From Candidatus Saccharibacteria bacterium UBA6224 (GTDB taxonomy: Bacteria; Patescibacteriota; Saccharimonadia; Saccharimonadales; UBA4665), in the NCBI GenBank assembly GCA_002441585.1, contig DJWS01000008.1, forward strand, positions 118,306 to 182,305: a stretch of DNA of 64,000 nt. The letters run 5' to 3'. Positions 59,223 through 64,000 of the stretch are shown here, piece by piece. Made by a program: the position numbers and the translations under genes. Below the pieces are notes generated by a model. That model was not told where the DNA came from. It made no database searches and worked only from the letters and a program-made list of their open reading frames with translations. Position 1 is the stretch's first letter; the number at the start of each line of letters is the position of its first letter.

Positions 59223-59223
59223 C

Positions 59224-60903
59224 CTACTCGATTGCCATCTTGCCGAGTGTCATGATGTGGCGCTTGCGATACTTATCAAAGGCTTCGCGGTCACTACCAT
59301 TGCGCCGGATAAAGGCGCTCATCTGCTCGCTACCGATAAAGTGGGGCAGCATAACATAGGCTGCACCGTGCTCGTATAATTTGGCGGCTGCATCGTAACT
59401 ACTGGCATGACAAATGAATATGCCGTTCTTATTCCATTGGTTGACATGACGCACTAGCAACAAGTTAGTATCCAAATCGGTGATAGTACTAACGACCAGC
59501 TCGGCGGTGTGGACGCCAATCTCCTCCAGCAATTCGTAGTCAGTCGCATCACCAAATACATAGTTGATGTTCTGACGTTCAAGTACGTCGGTTACATCGG
59601 GATTGTAGTCAACTACGATATAGCGTTTGCGCATCTCGCGGAAGGTCTTGATAAATTCGTGGCCGCCCTTGTGGTAGCCAAACAGGATCAGTTTATAACC
59701 GGAATCAGGTCGCGGCTCCAGCTTAGGATTGGGCCGTTCGATGAACTTGATCCACGCCGCCACCTTACGATAGATACTGTCGTTGTAGTGCATGATATAA
59801 GTGGAAACGCCGATGGTGATGAGGGCAGTCAATGTCATGACGTTGACAGTTTGCTGGCTGACAATGCCACTACCATGTGCCATGACGATTAAGATGACTG
59901 AGAACTCGCTGATTTGTGATAAGTGCGTACCGACCTTGTAAGCGGTCTGTGAGGTATAGCCGATACGCCCCAGGCTCGTGGCTATGACAACGGTCTTTAT
60001 GACGACTACTATTACCGAAAGGACTAGCGCCGGTACGAGAGCAACGGTGATGCTTTTAACGCCGAGTCGTTCACCCAGGCTAACGAAGAACAAGACCAGG
60101 AAGAAATCCCGTAGGGGCTTAAGGCGAGTGCTAATCTCTTGGGCGTACGGCAGGGAGGCCAGGGTGACACCAGCAAAGAGTGCGCCAACCTCGATGGAAT
60201 AGCCAGATACTTCGAACAAGCTAGCGACACCAAATGCCCACATGAGGGCGAACATAAACAAGAACTCCTGGCTGCTGGCAAAGAACTTTGTCAGCCGAGG
60301 CATAATGAAAGCGCCGACGATGATAAGCCCCGCTGCCAGTAAGATACCGCGCATGATGAGCGCTTCGAAATCGCGCAAAGTTGCGCCACCGGTCAGTGCT
60401 ACAACCAGTATCAGCGCCACGGTAGCCATGACGTCCTCGACCAACGTCACGCCGATACTGACGCGCCCGAACAGCCTAGTCGTCGCCTTTTTGTCACTCA
60501 GGGCTTTGATAACGACGATGGTACTGCTAAACAGTAAGGCTATGGCGACTATCAGCGCCTCGACGGGTTTCATGCCCAGCAACAGCCAGGCGACCAAGTA
60601 ACTCACCGGACCTAGTAACATGGCGTTCGACATTGCTACCACAAAGACTGGCTTACCAAGGCTGACGATAGTCGTTACGTTCAGGCCAAGACCGACGATG
60701 AAGAGCAGTAGGGCAATGCCGATTTCGCTAAATGATTCGAAGGCAGCCTGGTTGTGAATTATGTCGAACAGCGATGGGCCTGCCAGGACACCGGTTATGA
60801 TGTAGCCCATGATAAGCGGTTGCCTGAAAAGACGCATGATTACCGATATACCGGCAGCTAGCGCCAAAACAAGGCTTAATTGGATGAATAATGTGAATTC
60901 CAC
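59224..60903 (-). CDS. Kef-type cation:proton antiporter with TrkA-N domain
   Basis: 559 aa from the GTG at 60903; a longer frame to 60978 adds residues with no family similarity. About 12 membrane helices form the CPA2 antiporter (GYIITGVLAGPSLFDII, EIGIALLLFIVGLGLNV, EVGALFAGVTLASLPYAQEI). A Rossmann TrkA-N domain follows (about 420-540, KLILFGYHKGGHEFIKTF...IVVDYNPDVTDVL), lacking the full GxGxxG glycine set. The soluble domain gates K+ efflux by binding NAD(H) or glutathione in relatives. Its stop is one base after the convergent glycosylase stop. Confidence 0.92.
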   Translation of the reverse strand: MEFTLFIQLSLVLALAAGISVIMRLFRQPLIMGYIITGVLAGPSLFDIIHNQAAFESFSEIGIALLLFIVGLGLNVTTIVSLGKPVFVVAMSNAMLLGPVSYLVAWLLLGMKPVEALIVAIALLFSSTIVVIKALSDKKATTRLFGRVSIGVTLVEDVMATVALILVVALTGGATLRDFEALIMRGILLAAGLIIVGAFIMPRLTKFFASSQEFLFMFALMWAFGVASLFEVSGYSIEVGALFAGVTLASLPYAQEISTRLKPLRDFFLVLFFVSLGERLGVKSITVALVPALVLSVIVVVIKTVVIATSLGRIGYTSQTAYKVGTHLSQISEFSVILIVMAHGSGIVSQQTVNVMTLTALITIGVSTYIMHYNDSIYRKVAAWIKFIERPNPKLEPRPDSGYKLILFGYHKGGHEFIKTFREMRKRYIVVDYNPDVTDVLERQNINYVFGDATDYELLEEIGVHTAELVVSTITDLDTNLLLVRHVNQWNKNGIFICHASSYDAAAKLYEHGAAYVMLPHFIGSEQMSAFIRRNGSDREAFDKYRKRHIMTLGKMAIE

Positions 60904-61042
60904 AGGCGTATTGATGTTTCTGCTTATGATTATCGCAAATAGCCGGCCCGGCCGCAAATGTCGCTGCTTGAATGACACAAAATACTTGCCGGCAAATGCG
61001 GCTAAGCGTAAGCTTAATCACAGGAAGTGTGAGGCTTCCGAC

Positions 61043-61068
61043 AAAACCCGGGTCTCCCCGGGTTTTTT
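61043..61068. terminator. bidirectional intrinsic terminator
   Basis: AAAACCCGGG / CCCGGGTTTT around TCTC, T-run on both strands. Which transcript it ends is not clear. Confidence 0.75.
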
Positions 61069-61119
61069 AAATGTACCGCTGATATTTATCGTTCGACGGT
61101 GCTGGATGATGCTATACTG

Positions 61120-61300
61120 CCGTTAGCTTGCTGTCATTATCGTGATCATGCATGACAATGGTTCAAGCTACACCCCACATCCGTATATTCCCCAGTGACT
61201 GATTTCGTAGGGGCACCGACCGGCGCGAAGCGCTTTTAGATTTCACGGGCATGATGCCCGGATCGATTTATCCCGGAAATATTTATTAGATTTGACTGAC
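61120..61300 (+). ncRNA. possible structured RNA upstream of the ZIP gene
   Basis: TATACT at 61113-61118 is followed by a hairpin of TAGCTTG/CAAGCTA (61124-61130 with 61164-61170) extended by TGTCAT/ATGACA (61132-61137 with 61152-61157). Further on come CCCC/GGGG, GCGC-GAA-GCGC and the near-perfect palindrome GGGCATGATGCCC. No terminator was found at the 3' side, and no known RNA family is recognised. The 3' end is a guess. Confidence 0.3.
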
Positions 61301-61397
61301 GGCCGATAGCAGCATGTCGCCGTTATATATTATGAAAGCTGCGGAACATCCTACCCCCTCGGGGCTTGGGATATAATAATCAAAGACGAGGAACAAC

Positions 61398-62123
61398 ATG
61401 TTAGTAATCGTGCTTGCGGCCAGTACATTCGCTTCGACCCTGCTCGGCGGCCTTTTAGCGTTCAAAAATCAAAATAGACTCCATCGTATCTTGGGCTATA
61501 CGGCCGGTGTGCTGTTAGGGGTAGTGGCGTTCGATTTATTGCCCGAAATATTCGAAGCGGTCGATGCTACTCATACCGATGCGACTTGGGCGATGCTGGC
61601 GCTGGTCGTCGGTTTTTTGCTCTTCCATGTGCTAGAAAAGAGCATTCTCATCCACCATTCGCAAGAATCCGAATATGAGGTCCATCACCATCCCCATGTC
61701 GGCATCGCCAGCGCTTTGGCGTTGATCGGTCATAGCGCTCTCGATGGGGTTGGTATCGGCCTGGGATTCCAGGCAGGGACGGGAGTGGGCATTGCGGTCG
61801 CGATCGCGGTCATCGCTCACGACTTCACCGATGGTTTAAATACGGTCAATTTGCTCCTGATGAATAAAAACCATCCGCGCCGGGCGTTGTGGTTTTTGAT
61901 AGCTGATGCTCTGGCGCCTATCGCTGGTGCTTTGTCGACGCTGCTATTTCAGATTCCAGACTCGGCCTTGCCGATTTATCTTGGATTTTTCGCCGGCTTC
62001 CTGTTGTATATCGGTGCCAGCGAAATCTTGCCCGAAGCTCATAGCAAGCATTCCAGCTATGCTACGATCGCGCTGACCGTGCTTGGTGCGGCCTTCATCT
62101 TCGTAGTATCTCGGTTCATATAA
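61398..62123 (+). CDS. ZIP family metal transporter
   Basis: 241 aa with eight membrane helices. A His-rich loop (HHSQESEYEVHHHPH, about 95) lies between helices 3 and 4. HSALDGVGIGLGFQ (about 115) and AHDFTDGLNTVNLLL (about 145) are the helix 4 and 5 metal-site motifs (H-x-x-x-D-G and H-D-x-x-D/E-G). ASEILPEAHS closes the family pattern. Imports Zn2+ or a related divalent metal. GAGG precedes the ATG. Convergent with the peptidase gene. Confidence 0.92.
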   Translation: MLVIVLAASTFASTLLGGLLAFKNQNRLHRILGYTAGVLLGVVAFDLLPEIFEAVDATHTDATWAMLALVVGFLLFHVLEKSILIHHSQESEYEVHHHPHVGIASALALIGHSALDGVGIGLGFQAGTGVGIAVAIAVIAHDFTDGLNTVNLLLMNKNHPRRALWFLIADALAPIAGALSTLLFQIPDSALPIYLGFFAGFLLYIGASEILPEAHSKHSSYATIALTVLGAAFIFVVSRFI

Positions 62124-62897
62124 TCAGTAGTTGACGCCGCCACTAACACCGAAGAACTCCTCGAGCGTCTCGATGTGCTGAATGTGCATTTCCGTTGCGG
62201 CCGATACACCGATATAGCGCAAGTGCCACGGCTCATAGGCGTAACCGGTGATTGATTCTTTATCCTTCGGATAACGGATGACGAAGCCGTACTCGTAGGC
62301 ATGAGCGGCCAGCCATTTGCCTTCGGGTAGCTCGCCGAAACAGGTCTCAAGGTGGCACTTGTGGCTGAGGTCGTCGAGGTCGGCCGCCAGACCGGTTTGG
62401 TGTTCGCTATAACCTGGGCGGGCGCTGACTCGATCGGCGGCGGCCTGACCGTCACTCTTAACATAGGAGCCATACAACGATACCTGGAATGAGTATGACC
62501 GGTAGCCGCTCGATAATTCCAAGTTGATTCCTTGGGATTTGGCATCGCCAATAAGCTTTTCTAGCGCGTCGGCTGTAACCTGGCGGACTTGCATAGAGCT
62601 ATTTCCAGGAACTCGCAGTCGGACGTCGGGGACGACTAGATCGTTAGGTATGTATGTTTTAGGCGATAGACCATGCTTCTTGTTGACGATGACCCAGATA
62701 CTGGTCGGATCGGTCTGTGAATAACGGGCTTTATCGAAATTTGGTGTAGTTTTGTCGTTGTTTTGGCGATCGCTTTGATTCATCTTGTTGTTTGATATGT
62801 CATTTGGTGCGTCATCTTTGGTCGCAGTCAGCTGGTAAATGCCAAATCCAGCCAGGGCAACAACAAGCATTACTAGGATTGTTTTTGTTCGTCGCAT
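62124..62897 (-). CDS. LAS-family D-alanyl-D-alanine carboxypeptidase (VanY/DacB-like)
   Basis: 257 aa from the ATG at 62897, seven bases after TATAAT; an ATG at 62906 overlaps the -10 box itself. One N-terminal membrane helix, an Asn/Asp/Lys-rich linker, then the zinc peptidase: SGYRSYSFQ (substrate Arg and Ser), SEHQTGLAADL (S-x-H-x-x-G-x-A-x-D, two Zn ligands), and EPWHLRYIG (third ligand His and general base Glu). Two Cys (KCHLETCFG) may form a disulfide. It trims D-Ala from peptidoglycan outside the membrane. Confidence 0.93.
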   Translation of the reverse strand: MRRTKTILVMLVVALAGFGIYQLTATKDDAPNDISNNKMNQSDRQNNDKTTPNFDKARYSQTDPTSIWVIVNKKHGLSPKTYIPNDLVVPDVRLRVPGNSSMQVRQVTADALEKLIGDAKSQGINLELSSGYRSYSFQVSLYGSYVKSDGQAAADRVSARPGYSEHQTGLAADLDDLSHKCHLETCFGELPEGKWLAAHAYEYGFVIRYPKDKESITGYAYEPWHLRYIGVSAATEMHIQHIETLEEFFGVSGGVNY

Positions 62898-62993
62898 TCC
62901 GGCCATTATAGGCTAGTAAAGTTAGGGCGGCAAACTCCTGTGATACTCATCGGACGCGTTGTCAGCACGCTAAGGAGCCGTTACACTACTGTA

Positions 62994-64000
62994 ATGGCCT
63001 CGTCATATTCGCAGTATTCTCAAGCGCGTCGTCACGCCCCCCGGCCGCCTAAGCGGCGCAAGCTGACTCGTAGCGGTACTCGTCGGCTGGTCATCCTCGG
63101 CCTGCTAGTTATCGGGGTGGCAGCCTGGTTCGGGTTTCAGGCACTAAAAACCGATACCAAACAGAGCAAGGTACAACCAAATTCGACCTCGCAATCAGCT
63201 CAGACTACAGGCAAGACACAACCGGAACCTGGCAATATTCGACTAATCGCAACCGGTGATATGTTGCCGCATGATTCGGTCAACGCCAACGCTAAAACGA
63301 GCAGCGGCTACGATTATCAGCAATTCTTCGCTAAAGTTAAGTCATTTTTCCAGCAATCCGATATCCGTTACTGCAACCAGGAGGCACCATCAGCATCAGG
63401 TTTGTCAGCTAGTGGTTACCCAACATTCAACGCTCCGGTTGAATTTGCTACGGATCTGCAGGCGGTTGGATGCAACCTGATAAACTTGGCTAACAATCAC
63501 GCCGATGATCGCGGCCAGTCCGGCATCAATGGTACGTTGGACACTTGGCAGCGATTAAGTCCATTGGCTTACGCTGGCATAAACCGTGATGTTGCCGATC
63601 AACAAAAGATCAGTTATTTCACGGTCAAGGGTGTCAAGTTCGCCTATCTTGGCTATTCTGAATGTTCCAATAACCGTGGCGTATCATCCTACGGACTCAA
63701 CCTACTGTCCGACCGTGCGTTGGTGGAGCGACAAGTGAATGAGGCGACAGCCAATGCCGATATGGTGGTGGTCGGCACGCACTGGTGCGCCGAGAATGTC
63801 TCGACTCAGAGTGCAGCCGCGGACAAATGGGCTGGCTACTTTGCCGAAAAGGGCGTAGATATCGTCATTGGCACCGGCCCCCATTATCTGCAGCCAGTCA
63901 AACGGCTGCCGAAAGCCGGCGGCGGCACTACGCTGGTATGGTTCAGTTTGGGCAACTTCTTGAGTACGCAGGTCGGTATCCGGGGATTGATTGGCGGCAT
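62994..64000 (+). CDS. CapA-family (PGA_cap) metallophosphatase-like protein, 3'-truncated
   Basis: At least 335 residues, running off the window. A basic tail (RRHAPRPPKRRKLTRSGTRR) precedes one membrane helix (about 32-47), a Ser/Gln/Thr linker, then the CapA domain: LIATGDMLPHD (D-x-L/M), RYCNQEAPS, NLINLANNHADDRGQSGINGT (N-N-H-x-x-D-x-G), VVVGTHWCAEN and IVIGTGPHYLQPVKRL (G-x-x-P/G-H). CapA is tied to poly-gamma-glutamate capsules, though many members serve other envelope roles. TACACT is six bases before the ATG, so leaderless. Confidence 0.9.
   Translation, partial: MASSYSQYSQARRHAPRPPKRRKLTRSGTRRLVILGLLVIGVAAWFGFQALKTDTKQSKVQPNSTSQSAQTTGKTQPEPGNIRLIATGDMLPHDSVNANAKTSSGYDYQQFFAKVKSFFQQSDIRYCNQEAPSASGLSASGYPTFNAPVEFATDLQAVGCNLINLANNHADDRGQSGINGTLDTWQRLSPLAYAGINRDVADQQKISYFTVKGVKFAYLGYSECSNNRGVSSYGLNLLSDRALVERQVNEATANADMVVVGTHWCAENVSTQSAAADKWAGYFAEKGVDIVIGTGPHYLQPVKRLPKAGGGTTLVWFSLGNFLSTQVGIRGLIGG

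Larger units (their letters stand above)
60904..61397. other. 494-bp intergenic region with terminator and hairpins
   Basis: No convincing gene. It holds a bidirectional terminator (61043-61068), a hairpin GGAAG/CTTCC just before it, a candidate RNA from about 61120 (see separate entry), and TATAAT at about 61375 with GAGG before the ZIP gene. Confidence 0.6.

Overview
The window looks like a chromosome segment of a Patescibacteria/CPR bacterium, most likely Candidatus Saccharibacteria (TM7). The signs are GC near 50 percent, short intergenic gaps, UGA used as an ordinary stop, an unusually short bL32, LPxTG and PKD-type surface proteins, many one-pass secreted proteins of unknown function, and many genes whose start codon sits only 6 to 10 nt after a -10 box, which suggests leaderless mRNAs. 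The phylum call is inference from these traits. No rRNA, CRISPR array or insertion sequence was seen.

Layout. 1-9 kb: a truncated SPFH gene, a VIT-family transporter, a Nudix hydrolase, tRNA-Phe with a broken 5' copy, secreted proteins, YggT, tRNA-Gly, two hydrolases, an EamA transporter, tRNA-Cys and tRNA-Leu. 9-22 kb: two membrane-anchored surface proteins, murF and ddl (peptidoglycan), leuS, then a translation and RNA cluster (rpmF, nusB, Nudix, rnc, rpsP, KH protein, candidate sRNA, trmD), followed by a nickel superoxide dismutase and its maturation peptidase (sodN-sodX). 22-35 kb: an MFS exporter with its MarR regulator, further exported proteins, an orphan response regulator, a metallophosphoesterase, a nucleotidyltransferase, and a four-gene flavin/heme electron-transfer operon (FNR-like, ApbE, ferric-reductase membrane domain, extracytoplasmic protein).

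35.65-50.08 kb is a 14.4 kb integrated element bounded by a 22-bp repeat of the 3' end of tRNA-Gln. It carries a large serine recombinase, a terminase-small-subunit-like protein, a LexA-like self-cleaving repressor leading a SIR2-like gene and a zinc-ribbon gene, a compact ubiquitin-like cassette (DUF2188, ubiquitin-like protein, DUF6791-E1/ThiF, DUF6527), and a complete type I restriction-modification operon with a controller and an S subunit carrying an extra C-terminal domain. It reads as a mobile defence island, possibly satellite-like.

50-64 kb: a sortase-type PKD surface protein, an ABC exporter, RarA, a CNNM/CBS protein, a DUF475 protein, 3-methyladenine glycosylase, a Kef-type antiporter, a ZIP transporter, a LAS-family D,D-carboxypeptidase and a truncated CapA-like gene.

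The most unexpected signal is a family of about 100-bp hairpin-rich elements (9.1 kb, 35.5 kb, 35.65 kb) lodged at T-loops of tRNA genes. Two of them share three stems in which at least seven base pairs have changed on both sides while a 10-nt loop stayed identical. One forms the left end of the 14.4 kb island, which links the family to tRNA-targeted integration.
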